The notes beneath the pieces were generated by a model that ran no database searches, had not been told where the DNA came from, and saw only the letters and a list, made by a program, of their open reading frames with translations. A stretch of DNA of 64,000 bases, from NCBI RefSeq assembly GCF_002732165.1, contig NZ_MRZO01000003.1:124001-188000 (forward strand), read 5' to 3'. The stretch comes from Staphylococcus xylosus. Lineage in GTDB: Bacteria > Bacillota > Bacilli > Staphylococcales > Staphylococcaceae. Below are positions 55,966 through 64,000 of this stretch, in pieces (within the stretch, counting starts at the first letter, position 1; every line of letters starts with the position of its first letter). A program made the translations under genes and the position numbers.

Positions 55966-56515
55966 ATTCATCTATGACTTGAATATTAATTAATTTCCTG
56001 AAATACTTGTCTAGTTTAGCAGGTGGCAGTTCGATACATTGTTCTCTAATCCACTCTGTAAATCCAAACAGACTTGCACCATAAACATAAAATATAAGTT
56101 CGGCAGGAATATCAGAGTCAACTGAAATACGGTGCTCATTTTCTTTAATATCATTCTGTAAAACACTAATGAAGTGATTTGATATCGTACGTTCAAACTC
56201 TTTGTCATGTTGTTGTTTGTCCTTAATACGTTGCAATTCAATCACATCACTAGTTCTATCTATTACTGTAAATGGTGCATTGATACGTTCTTTTAAATCG
56301 ATTGAAAAGTAATCTTTTGTTACGTATTTAATCAAATAAATCAAAAGATCATATTTGTCATAAAAATGCTTATAAAATGTTGTTCGATGTACTAATGCTT
56401 TTTCGCATATTTGATTTACTGTAATAGTTGAGAAAGTTTGTTTTTCAAGTAATTCATAGAAACTTTTCGAGAGAGCACGTTTAGTTTTAATAACACGTAA
56501 ATCTTTTGTATTCAA
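55964..56515 (-). CDS. farR: TetR-family regulator FarR-like
   Basis: The protein has 183 residues. HTH at about 10-50 (KTKRALSKSFYELLEKQTFSTITVNQICEKALVHRTTFYKHFYDKYDLL), followed by a helical ligand domain. It is divergent from an MMPL exporter and next to rocA, the same order as S. aureus farR-farE, where FarR controls fatty-acid efflux. A perfect inverted repeat with TAGTTTA, matching the reported FarR motif TAGWTTA, flanks the shared gap. Assignment rests on context and domain. Confidence 0.82.
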   Translation of the reverse strand: MNTKDLRVIKTKRALSKSFYELLEKQTFSTITVNQICEKALVHRTTFYKHFYDKYDLLIYLIKYVTKDYFSIDLKERINAPFTVIDRTSDVIELQRIKDKQQHDKEFERTISNHFISVLQNDIKENEHRISVDSDIPAELIFYVYGASLFGFTEWIREQCIELPPAKLDKYFRKLINIQVIDE

Positions 56516-56535
56516 TATACATTTCTCCTTATTTG

Positions 56536-56548
56536 TAGTTTAAATATA
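56536..56548. promoter_or_regulatory. FarR-type operator, left arm
   Basis: TAGTTTAAATATA contains TAGWTTA; its exact reverse complement lies at 56621-56633. Confidence 0.65.
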
Positions 56549-56620
56549 CAAATTGTAATAATTAATTCTTTTAATAAAAGGGTAAAGCATTTAATATGTG
56601 GATAGAAATAATCTACAGTA

Positions 56621-56633
56621 TATATTTAAACTA
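56621..56633. promoter_or_regulatory. FarR-type operator, right arm
   Basis: TATATTTAAACTA is the exact reverse complement of 56536-56548, 72 bp away, about 30 bp upstream of the MMPL start. Confidence 0.65.
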
Positions 56634-56662
56634 TAACGTTGATTAATTTAGGAGGCAATAGT

Positions 56663-58834
56663 TTGGCAAAGTTTTTATATAGAGTAGGATCGTTTGTGGC
56701 TAAGCATAAATGGTGGAGCATTGTTGCGTGGGTAGTTTTGCTTGCGGCTATTATTATTCCCCTTACAATAAGTTCGCCGAAGTTCGATAATGACATTACT
56801 ATGAATGGCTTACAATCACTCGATACTAACAAGAAAATTGAAGATGAATTTGGTCAAGATAGTGAAAAAGCTCAAATAAGAGTTGTATTAAAAAGCGATG
56901 CAAAAGAAGGTATCGTTAAGCCTGATGTGACAAAAGACGTCAAAAAGGCTTTGAAAGATATTAAAGATGACGATAAAGATATCAAAAATGTTTCTGATCC
57001 TTATGACAGTAAACAGATTAGTAAAGATAAAACAACTGCATTTGCAGATGTCAATTATGATGTTAAAACGACATCACTTAAATCAAGTTCTAAAGATAAT
57101 ATCAAAGAAAAAGTAGATGAAATTAAAGAAGACCATAATGTACAGGTTGAATTAATGGGTACGGGTATGGAGTCGACAGAAATTGGTGGCGCTTCTGAGA
57201 TAATAGGTGTCATTGTAGCATTTGTTGTACTATTAATTACATTTGGTTCAGTTATTGCTGCAGGTTTACCAATCATCAGCGCATTACTTGGATTAGGTAC
57301 AGGTGTGGGTGTGATTTCATTACTTACATATGCATTTGATATACCTAATGTTACTTTGACTTTAGCAGTTATGATTGGTTTAGCAGTTGGAATAGATTAT
57401 GCATTATTTATATTATTTAGATATAGACAAATAATGAAGACTGAAACAAACCATATTAAAGCAATTGGACTAGCAGTAGGTACGGCAGGTAGTGCAGTGA
57501 TATTTGCTGGTGTCACTGTAATTATTGCAGTATGTGGTCTATCTCTTGTAGGAATAGATTTCTTAGCAGTTATGGGGTTTGCTTCAGCAATTAGTGTATT
57601 TGTAGCAGTGGTGAGTGCACTTACTTTATTACCAGCATTAATAAGTATATTCCATAAACAAATTAAACCTAAAAGAACGAAATCAGAATTTAAAAATGAT
57701 AACGACACAGGATGGTCAAAATTTGTTGTAGGAAAACCATTATTAGCTATATTGGTTGGTTTAATTATACTAATATTAGTTGCTATACCAGTTAAAGATA
57801 TGCGTTTAGGTATCCCAGATGATGGTATGAAGACTGCGGATTCCACGCAGAAAAAAGCATATGATATTATCTCGGATAAATTTGGCGAAGGATTTAATGG
57901 TCAAATTGCAATTTTAGTTAATGTTAAAGATCAGAAAGATAACCCTCAAGCTTTACAGAATGATTTGAAAGCTATGCGTCAAGATATTAACGATATGGAT
58001 AACGTTGATGTAGTTACAGCTCCACAACTAAGTGAGAGTAAAGACTATGCGATGATCGCAGTTATACCTGAAAAAGGGCCGAACGCAGAATCAACAAATA
58101 CATTGGTTCATGATTTAAGGGACTATAATGATAAAGCTAAAGATGAATATGACTTCAAGACAGAAGTTTCAGGCCAAAGCGTTATTAATATAGACATGTC
58201 CCAAAAATTAAATGAGGCAATTCCATTGTTTGCTGGCGTAATTGTGGCATTAGCTTTTATATTATTAATGGTTGTATTCCGTTCGATTATTATACCTTTA
58301 AAAGCAGTACTTGGTTTTGTATTATCCTTAATGGCGGCACTCGGATTTACAACAGTAGTTATGCAAGAAGGTGTAATGTCAGGACTGTTTGGTGTCGATA
58401 CTACAGGACCATTGCTTGCATTTTTACCAGTTATAACTATAGGACTATTGTTTGGTTTAGCAATGGATTATGAAGTGTTCTTAATGTCACGTATTCACGA
58501 AGAATATACAGTAACACATAATAATGAACGTGCTATAAAAGTAGGTATTAAAGAGAGTGGCCCAGTAATTGTTGCGGCTGCGTTAATCATGTTTAGTGTC
58601 TTTATTGCCTTTGTCTTCCAAGACGATGTGATGATTAAATCGATGGGATTAGCACTCGCATTTGGTGTACTCTTTGATGCAGTTATCGTCCGTTTAATAT
58701 TAGTACCAGCATTAACTAAAATATTCGGTAAAGCATCATGGTATATGCCTGCATGGTTAAACAAAATCTTGCCAAGTGTCGATATAGAAGGACATGGGTT
58801 AAAAGATGATATAGATAAATCAGATAAAAAGTAA
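56663..58834 (+). CDS. farE: MMPL/RND-family efflux transporter FarE-like
   Basis: The protein has 723 residues: two halves, each an initial helix, an extracellular domain and five clustered helices (12 in all). The proton-relay segments read GLAVGIDYALFILFRYRQ in the first half and GLAMDYEVFLMSRIHEEY in the second, with paired Asp-Tyr as in MmpL proteins. In S. aureus FarE exports long-chain fatty acids. The start is TTG at 56663, 7 nt behind AGGAGG; the upstream TTG overlaps no site. A strong terminator follows. Confidence 0.87.
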   Translation: MAKFLYRVGSFVAKHKWWSIVAWVVLLAAIIIPLTISSPKFDNDITMNGLQSLDTNKKIEDEFGQDSEKAQIRVVLKSDAKEGIVKPDVTKDVKKALKDIKDDDKDIKNVSDPYDSKQISKDKTTAFADVNYDVKTTSLKSSSKDNIKEKVDEIKEDHNVQVELMGTGMESTEIGGASEIIGVIVAFVVLLITFGSVIAAGLPIISALLGLGTGVGVISLLTYAFDIPNVTLTLAVMIGLAVGIDYALFILFRYRQIMKTETNHIKAIGLAVGTAGSAVIFAGVTVIIAVCGLSLVGIDFLAVMGFASAISVFVAVVSALTLLPALISIFHKQIKPKRTKSEFKNDNDTGWSKFVVGKPLLAILVGLIILILVAIPVKDMRLGIPDDGMKTADSTQKKAYDIISDKFGEGFNGQIAILVNVKDQKDNPQALQNDLKAMRQDINDMDNVDVVTAPQLSESKDYAMIAVIPEKGPNAESTNTLVHDLRDYNDKAKDEYDFKTEVSGQSVINIDMSQKLNEAIPLFAGVIVALAFILLMVVFRSIIIPLKAVLGFVLSLMAALGFTTVVMQEGVMSGLFGVDTTGPLLAFLPVITIGLLFGLAMDYEVFLMSRIHEEYTVTHNNERAIKVGIKESGPVIVAAALIMFSVFIAFVFQDDVMIKSMGLALAFGVLFDAVIVRLILVPALTKIFGKASWYMPAWLNKILPSVDIEGHGLKDDIDKSDKK

Positions 58835-59131
58835 ATACTTGTTAATGAATGCATACTAAGATTAGCCATGAAGAAATCTATCAAAATAGAATTCTTTATG
58901 GCTATTTTTTATAATTTTAAAGAAGAATTTATAGGATTTATTAGTTTTAAAACTCATGACTGTAAAGTGTATTTCATCCCCAGTTACATTTGATAGAATG
59001 GAGCGACGTGAAATTTTTGAAGCAATACCATTTTTGTGGCACTAGCTTTTTGTCAAAAAAAGAACAAATTCTAGAATTTATAGATTATTGGGGATATTTC
59101 TTTAAAATAATAAACTATAAAGAGGTGAATT
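58835..59131. other. Intergenic region with terminator and a 14-bp palindrome
   Basis: It contains the terminator below and AAATTCTAGAATTT (59066-59079), a perfect 14-bp palindrome about 53 bp upstream of the AraC gene, which might be a binding site. No gene seen. Confidence 0.45.
58863..58910 (+). terminator. Terminator of farE
   Basis: A 19-bp stem with two imperfect pairs (58863-58881 with 58886-58904), followed by a T-run. Confidence 0.82.
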
Positions 59132-61417
59132 ATGGAAACTTTTTATAGTATAGATTTCATGGAAAAGACTAAGGATAGTACCCAGATTAACCAAGGATTA
59201 CGAATTGGTTTAATATTGAATAATAAGATGTCAATTTGGAAATCTAATGAATCTAATGAGTTCAATGAAGGCGATGTATTTATTATTAATCATCGAGAAC
59301 CGTATAGGTATAAGAAAGACAAAGATACTTTATGTATAGTGCTTCATTTAACAGAAAGTTATTTGAAACAGTACTTAACTGACTTTAGCGATAAATTATA
59401 TATATTGGACAAAGCACATATACAAGATGCGATATATAAACAAATTGTTAATATTGTAGCGAAAATCGGGGTTGTTTATATTAGAAGGGGTGAATTTTAT
59501 CGCCTTTATATAGAACAACAATTGATAGAATTAATGTTTATTATTGCACGATTTTTACCTACAAAAAGCAATGAGTTTTATAGAGATAGTGTAGAGGATA
59601 ATCGTGTGGCATTTGTATGCAATTATATAGAAAATAATTATAGTAATAGTCTTTCTCTCAATGAAGTAGCTAATATGGTACATCTCAGTTCTGCTTATTT
59701 ATCTAAAGTATTCACACGACAAGTTGGTATGGGTTTTAGTCAATATATCATCCATATAAGACTGAAACATTGTAAGAAAGATTTAGTCATGACGGATAAC
59801 TCAATTACACAAATTGCTGTGAAACATGGGTTTAGTAATTCGAGCACTTTATTAAAACATTTTAAAGCACATATGAAATTAACACCTTCGCAATTTAGAG
59901 AAAAATATAAAAATTTAGAATTAGTAGAAACTATAAATAAAGAACAAAAAGAAGTTATTTATCAAAGATATTTATATTATTTATCATTATATATTTACCA
60001 AACAGATGATATGTTACTACAGTCACCTGAGGCTCAAAAAAGAATAGATATTAAACTTAAAGAAACAAAGCGAAGGCTGTCACCTTATGGACATGTCATA
60101 CAAATAGGGGACTTAGAAGTATTACTCAACAAAAGGTTTAGACGACAACTGCTTGAAGCTAAGCATCATATCGGTGTAGATCATGTGCTAATCAAGGATC
60201 CAATCAAAGAGGGGTTTATAGAGCATAAATGGATTGAAAGTGATGAAGAAATACCCAATATTCACCCATATATGAAGTTAGATGATTGCTTTAATTTTTT
60301 AATTGAATATCAAATAGGTTTAGGAATAGAAATAAACCCACCTAAGGCAAGAGTGAACTTTAAAGTGTATTATCAGGAAATGACTTATTTATTAGAACAC
60401 ATATATAATACATTAATGGATAGAAAATCACTTGATTTAATAGTTTATATTAGTACTAATGATGAACATTTATTTCAGTCTCTTTTGAAATTGTTTAAAA
60501 ATTATTTTCCTCACGTCAAAATAGTGATGAATACAAACATTGATTCAGAAAAACAAGCAACCGCAACTAAGTATATTTTAGATCATCATCGAAATAATAT
60601 TGATAGTATTAGTTTTAGTGCAAATCAAAATGATATGATTAATTTTAAATCAATCGACGATAACCAATATACCCAAACAAAAAAACATATTAAATTAAAA
60701 TTGAAGCAAATTAAGCATTGGTTAGGTTTGAAAGATTATTGTATTCCATTTACGTTGTTAAAGTGGAATACATTAACGGGTAATACAAATTATACTAATG
60801 GCGCATATTTTCGAGCTGGTATTATTTTTGAACAATTAGTGGAAATGAACGAGGACATTCGTTCTATTGGGTACTGGCTAAATTTTGAGATACATCAACA
60901 ATACTGTCAGAAAGAAACTATTGCTCAGTTGAATGGTATCGATTTATATCATCAATTTGGTGGCAAGAGACCTGCATTTTTTACCAGTACAATGTTTTCA
61001 AAACTCACTGAGCACATTTTATATAAAAATGAAAACTGTATGGTTACAGGTGATTTTAATCATTTTCAAGTGGTTATATGGAATGCAGAACATTACAATC
61101 CATATTTCACGATAAATGATTCATCGAATGATATAAATTACAATGAATATCAGTTTAATATTACCAATGCTTTACCAGGTATTTATAAAATTAAACATTA
61201 CACTTTAGATAAGAATCATGGTGCATTATATAAAGTATGGCAACAATATAATACACGCTATGGCATGGATAAAGAAACGATTGATTACGTAAATAGAGTT
61301 AATTATCCAAAATTAACTATTAGTGAAATCAAAGTTACAGATACAATTACATATCACTTAAAATTACTAACTAATGCATTACAAATTATTGAATTCAGAA
61401 AGTATTATAATAAATAA
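59132..61417 (+). CDS. Large AraC-family regulator (Rsp/Rbf-type)
   Basis: The protein has 761 residues. An N-terminal cupin-like region (about 1-150) precedes two AraC helix-turn-helix units (about 165-265: LSLNEVANMVHLSSAYLSKVF, then ITQIAVKHGFSNSSTLLKHFK and TPSQFREKY). The remaining 490 residues resemble a glycoside-hydrolase-39-like barrel, as in staphylococcal Rsp, Rbf and AryK, which control surface proteins, biofilm and virulence. I cannot choose which orthologue. GAGGTGAATT precedes the ATG. Confidence 0.82.
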   Translation: METFYSIDFMEKTKDSTQINQGLRIGLILNNKMSIWKSNESNEFNEGDVFIINHREPYRYKKDKDTLCIVLHLTESYLKQYLTDFSDKLYILDKAHIQDAIYKQIVNIVAKIGVVYIRRGEFYRLYIEQQLIELMFIIARFLPTKSNEFYRDSVEDNRVAFVCNYIENNYSNSLSLNEVANMVHLSSAYLSKVFTRQVGMGFSQYIIHIRLKHCKKDLVMTDNSITQIAVKHGFSNSSTLLKHFKAHMKLTPSQFREKYKNLELVETINKEQKEVIYQRYLYYLSLYIYQTDDMLLQSPEAQKRIDIKLKETKRRLSPYGHVIQIGDLEVLLNKRFRRQLLEAKHHIGVDHVLIKDPIKEGFIEHKWIESDEEIPNIHPYMKLDDCFNFLIEYQIGLGIEINPPKARVNFKVYYQEMTYLLEHIYNTLMDRKSLDLIVYISTNDEHLFQSLLKLFKNYFPHVKIVMNTNIDSEKQATATKYILDHHRNNIDSISFSANQNDMINFKSIDDNQYTQTKKHIKLKLKQIKHWLGLKDYCIPFTLLKWNTLTGNTNYTNGAYFRAGIIFEQLVEMNEDIRSIGYWLNFEIHQQYCQKETIAQLNGIDLYHQFGGKRPAFFTSTMFSKLTEHILYKNENCMVTGDFNHFQVVIWNAEHYNPYFTINDSSNDINYNEYQFNITNALPGIYKIKHYTLDKNHGALYKVWQQYNTRYGMDKETIDYVNRVNYPKLTISEIKVTDTITYHLKLLTNALQIIEFRKYYNK

Positions 61418-61424
61418 GCTTAGT

Positions 61425-61471
61425 AGCTAACCTAGGGGATTGAAATTCAAACGCCCTGGGTTAGCTTTTTT
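61425..61471 (+). terminator. Terminator of the AraC-family gene
   Basis: AGCTAACCTAGGG (61425-61437) pairs with CCCTGGGTTAGCT (61454-61466) with one wobble pair, then Ts. Confidence 0.83.
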
Positions 61472-61514
61472 GTTGGGATAATGATTACTTAGGGGTATTG
61501 TAAAGTTTAGTAGT

Positions 61515-61547
61515 AATGACAAAAAAAGGAGTTCTTTTTTTGTCATT
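61515..61547. repeat. 13-bp inverted repeat upstream of the NorB-like gene
   Basis: AATGACAAAAAAA (61515-61527) and TTTTTTTGTCATT (61535-61547) with a 7-nt spacer. It can form a hairpin but lacks the GC content of a terminator. Confidence 0.6.
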
Positions 61548-61668
61548 GCTTAAAACGGACACAAAGTCATTATAAAAAGAATACAAAAATAGCAAATAAT
61601 CTATATTAATAAGAATTTGAGCGCGCTACAATCTTTTTTGAGAGAGGATAGCAAGTATCATTGATAGA

Positions 61669-61687
61669 AGATGTTTAGTAAACATCT
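61669..61687. promoter_or_regulatory. 19-bp palindrome, candidate operator
   Basis: AGATGTTTA-G-TAAACATCT is a perfect 9+9 palindrome about 62 bp upstream of the NorB-like start, a typical operator position and size. Confidence 0.55.
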
Positions 61688-61748
61688 CACAATTGAGCTT
61701 ATCTTCCCTATTTGTCATTTGTAAATTTAAAAATAGGAGGAACGTAAA

Positions 61749-63143
61749 ATGACTCAAAAGGGAAATGCGCAAACATATAAAGGTGACAATAAACTGATTT
61801 TAGGTATCGTGTTAGGTGTTGTGACTTTTTGGTTATTTGCACAATCTTTGTTAAATGTTGTACCTACGTTGCAACAATCGTTTCATAGTAATATCGGAAC
61901 AATCAGTATCGCAGTGAGTATTACGGCACTGTTCTCTGGGATGTTTGTTGTTGGTGCTGGAAGCCTAGCTGATAAGGTAGGTCGTGTAAAGATAACTTAT
62001 ATCGGCTTATGGTTAAGTATTATTGGATCATTATTAATTATCGTTAGTAACTTACCAATATTATTAATTATTGGCAGAGTTATTCAGGGATTATCAGCAG
62101 CAGCTATTATGCCCTCGACATTAGCAATTATGAAAGCTTATTTTTATGGTAAAGATAGACAACGTGCATTAAGCTATTGGTCAATAGGGTCATGGGGAGG
62201 TTCAGGATTAGCATCACTATTCGGTGGGATGGTCTCAACATTTATTGGCTGGCGTTGGATTTTTATTTTATCTATACTTATAGCTTTATTATCAATGTAT
62301 TTAATCAAAGGGACGCCTGAAACGAAATCACCAGTAACTAATAATAAGCACTTTGATTATGTTGGTTTGATTTTATTTGTAATTATGATGTTAAGTATCA
62401 ATGTTGTTATTACACAAAGTAGTGCGTTGGGATTATTCTCACCAATTATTTTAGGACTTACTCTCATTTTTATACTTTCGACAATTATTTTCTTAAAAGT
62501 TGAAAATAAAATAGGTAATCCATTAATTGATTTTAAACTATTTAATAATAAGGCGTATACAGGTGCAACATTATCCAATTTCTTATTGAATGGTGTGGCA
62601 GGTGCTTTACTAGTTGCTAATACATTCGTACAGCAAGGGTTAGGGTTTAGTGCATTTCAAACAGGATTGCTATCAATAACATATTTAATAACCGTATTAT
62701 TAATGATTCGTGTTGGCGAAAAAGTATTACAAAAAGTTGGTGCGAAGAAACCAATGGTTTTAGGAACTTCTTTTAATATGGTTGGTATCATTCTAATTTC
62801 GCTAACTTTTTTACCTAGTATGATTTATGTAGTTGTATGTATTTTTGGCTATTTGCTTTATGGCTTAGGGTTAGGATTTTATGCTACGCCTTCCACAGAT
62901 ATGGCAATTTCTAATTCACCAGAAGATAAAGTTGGTGTAGCTTCAGGTATATACAAAATGGCTTCATCATTGGGCGGTGCGTTTGGTATTGCTTTATCTG
63001 GCGCATTATATGGTATTGTAACTCATTTAACTAATGTACAAATTGGTGCGTTAGCGGGCTTATGGTTAAACGTTATTATGGCATTATTATCCTTATTCAT
63101 CATTATGGTCATGGTACCAACAACAAAACAACTTAGAAAATAA
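61749..63143 (+). CDS. norB: NorB-like MFS multidrug efflux pump
   Basis: The protein has 464 residues and 14 helices, DHA2 group. SITALFSGMFVVGAGSLADKVGR (motif A), RVIQGLSAAAIMPSTLAI (motif C-like), WSIGSWGGSGLASLFGGMV, and SNFLLNGVAGALLVANTFVQQGLG closely follow S. aureus NorB, a quinolone and lipid-damage efflux pump. A proton-driven exporter in the plasma membrane. AGGAGG precedes the ATG; palindromes upstream suggest repressor control. Confidence 0.87.
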   Translation: MTQKGNAQTYKGDNKLILGIVLGVVTFWLFAQSLLNVVPTLQQSFHSNIGTISIAVSITALFSGMFVVGAGSLADKVGRVKITYIGLWLSIIGSLLIIVSNLPILLIIGRVIQGLSAAAIMPSTLAIMKAYFYGKDRQRALSYWSIGSWGGSGLASLFGGMVSTFIGWRWIFILSILIALLSMYLIKGTPETKSPVTNNKHFDYVGLILFVIMMLSINVVITQSSALGLFSPIILGLTLIFILSTIIFLKVENKIGNPLIDFKLFNNKAYTGATLSNFLLNGVAGALLVANTFVQQGLGFSAFQTGLLSITYLITVLLMIRVGEKVLQKVGAKKPMVLGTSFNMVGIILISLTFLPSMIYVVVCIFGYLLYGLGLGFYATPSTDMAISNSPEDKVGVASGIYKMASSLGGAFGIALSGALYGIVTHLTNVQIGALAGLWLNVIMALLSLFIIMVMVPTTKQLRK

Positions 63144-63219
63144 AATCCCAATAGGGCTGACAAATATTTTGATAATAAAAAGTGTATAATGTAATTATCA
63201 CGTTATAGGGGGAACTATT

Positions 63220-64000
63220 ATGGTGAAAGAATTAATAGATTTATTGAAAGATAAAGAAGAACGAATGATTGAAATTCGTCGATTTCTACATCAATATCCT
63301 GAACTATCGTTTCATGAAGAGCAAACTCCAAAATATATTGAAGAGTTTTATAGAAATAAAGATTGTGATGTAGAAACTAACATAGGGCCTAACGGATTAA
63401 AAGTGACAATTGATAGTGGGAAACCTGGCAAAACAATTGCTATTCGTGCAGATTTTGATGCATTACCAATTGAAGAAGATACAGGTTTATCATTTGCTTC
63501 AAAAAATAAAGGTGTGATGCATGCATGTGGTCACGATGCTCATACAGCATACATGTTAATACTTGCAGAAACATTAATAGAATTAAAAGAACGATTTAAT
63601 GGCAAAGTAGTAGTTATTCACCAACCTGCAGAAGAAGTCCCACCAGGAGGAGCACAAGCAATGATTAAGGATGGCGTGTTAGATGGTGTGGATCACGTGT
63701 TAGGTGTTCATGTTATGAGTCATATGCCTACTGGAACGATTTTTTATCGTGAAGGTAACGTGCAAACTGGTAGAGACTTTTTTAAACTTACAGTAAAAGG
63801 ACAAGGTGGTCATGGTTCATCACCACATACAGCAAACGATGCTATTGTAGCTGGTGCGTATTTTGTTAATGCTGCTCAAACAATTGTTTCAAGAAGATTA
63901 AATCCGTTTGAAACAGGCGTCGTAACGATTGGTTCATTTGATGGTAAAGGTCAATTTAATGTCATCAAAGACAGTATCATTATTGAGGGAGATGTTCGAG
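63220..64000 (+). CDS. M20-family amidohydrolase (partial, 3' end outside)
   Basis: The frame is open from the ATG at 63220 (GGGGGGAA upstream) to the window edge, 260 codons. The opening ERMIEIRRFLHQYPELSFHE is the N-acyl-amino-acid amidohydrolase motif, followed by ACGHDAHTA with metal ligands Cys-x-His and the HQPAEEVPPGGAQAMI segment with paired Glu. Such enzymes release amino acids from N-acyl conjugates. It starts 76 bp after the pump gene. The C-terminus is not in the window. Confidence 0.9.
   Translation, partial: MVKELIDLLKDKEERMIEIRRFLHQYPELSFHEEQTPKYIEEFYRNKDCDVETNIGPNGLKVTIDSGKPGKTIAIRADFDALPIEEDTGLSFASKNKGVMHACGHDAHTAYMLILAETLIELKERFNGKVVVIHQPAEEVPPGGAQAMIKDGVLDGVDHVLGVHVMSHMPTGTIFYREGNVQTGRDFFKLTVKGQGGHGSSPHTANDAIVAGAYFVNAAQTIVSRRLNPFETGVVTIGSFDGKGQFNVIKDSIIIEGDVR

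Larger units (their letters stand above)
61472..61748. promoter_or_regulatory. Promoter region of the NorB-like gene with two palindromes
   Basis: AT-rich DNA holding two perfect inverted repeats listed separately, at 61515-61547 and 61669-61687. No gene seen. Confidence 0.45.

Overview
The window is low-GC Firmicutes chromosome, and the gene content points to Staphylococcus. The urease cluster ureABCEFGD, the FhuD2-like lipoprotein, the IsaA-type transglycosylase, the copZ-copA / aminotransferase / D-lactate dehydrogenase block, the rocA-farR-farE block and the NorB-like pump all resemble known staphylococcal proteins. A urease cluster with its own urea channel and an adjacent nickel-type ABC importer suggests a coagulase-negative species, perhaps of the S. 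saprophyticus/xylosus group. That placement is inference. I see no rRNA, tRNA, CRISPR array, prophage or insertion sequence; this is ordinary core and species-accessory chromosome.

Layout: (1) 1-3.3 kb: the end of a Cys/Met PLP enzyme, an MFS exporter with a TetR regulator and three copies of a 16-bp operator, a thioesterase and a small membrane protein. (2) 3.3-15.4 kb: a nickel-urease island. The urease structural and accessory genes lie on the minus strand, and ureD carries an apparent one-base deletion. Divergent to them are a urea transporter, a five-gene Opp/Nik-type ABC importer and a FhuD2-like siderophore-binding lipoprotein. (3) 15.7-24.5 kb: a MarR/SarA-type regulator, an APC permease with a CodY box, a lactonase-fold hydrolase, VOC, HAD and USP proteins, pyrD, a fructosamine kinase family protein, a UPF0291 protein and a luciferase-like oxidoreductase. 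(4) 24.7-33.3 kb: a V8/Esp-type serine protease, a TetR/DMT efflux pair, an amino-acid permease with nucleoside hydrolase behind a cre site, an M23 peptidase, a DUF488 protein, a degenerate PTPS-fold protein and an orphan PTS IIC with a CodY box. (5) 33.3-40 kb: an IsaA-like lytic transglycosylase behind a WalR box, a SAM-I riboswitch with intrinsic terminator ahead of an aminotransferase and D-2-hydroxyacid dehydrogenase, then copZ and copA behind a CsoR-type operator. (6) 40-54 kb: a SulP transporter, a BceAB-type (VraFG/VraDE) ABC pair, a general-stress SDR with a SigB-like promoter, DASS and DUF819 transporters flanking a CodY box, an O-acetyltransferase, a second orphan PTS IIC, a DUF1445 protein, a DUF4064 protein and an IcaC-like acyltransferase. 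(7) 54.3-64 kb: rocA with a cre site, divergent farR/farE sharing a 13-bp inverted repeat, a large AraC regulator (Rsp/Rbf type), a NorB-like pump and the start of an M20 amidohydrolase.

How the parts work together: the urease island could provide urea entry, nickel import, enzyme and maturation factors as one unit. Sites matching published CodY, CcpA, WalR, CsoR, SigB and FarR patterns tie many transport and catabolic genes to nutrient and envelope status. I found no clear new multi-gene system. The most notable signals are the ureD frameshift on a slippery run, the SAM-I riboswitch controlling a transaminase/hydroxyacid dehydrogenase pair, the PTPS-fold protein without its metal ligands, the three-operator MFS/TetR locus, and an in-frame stop inside an apparently coding DUF4064 tail.
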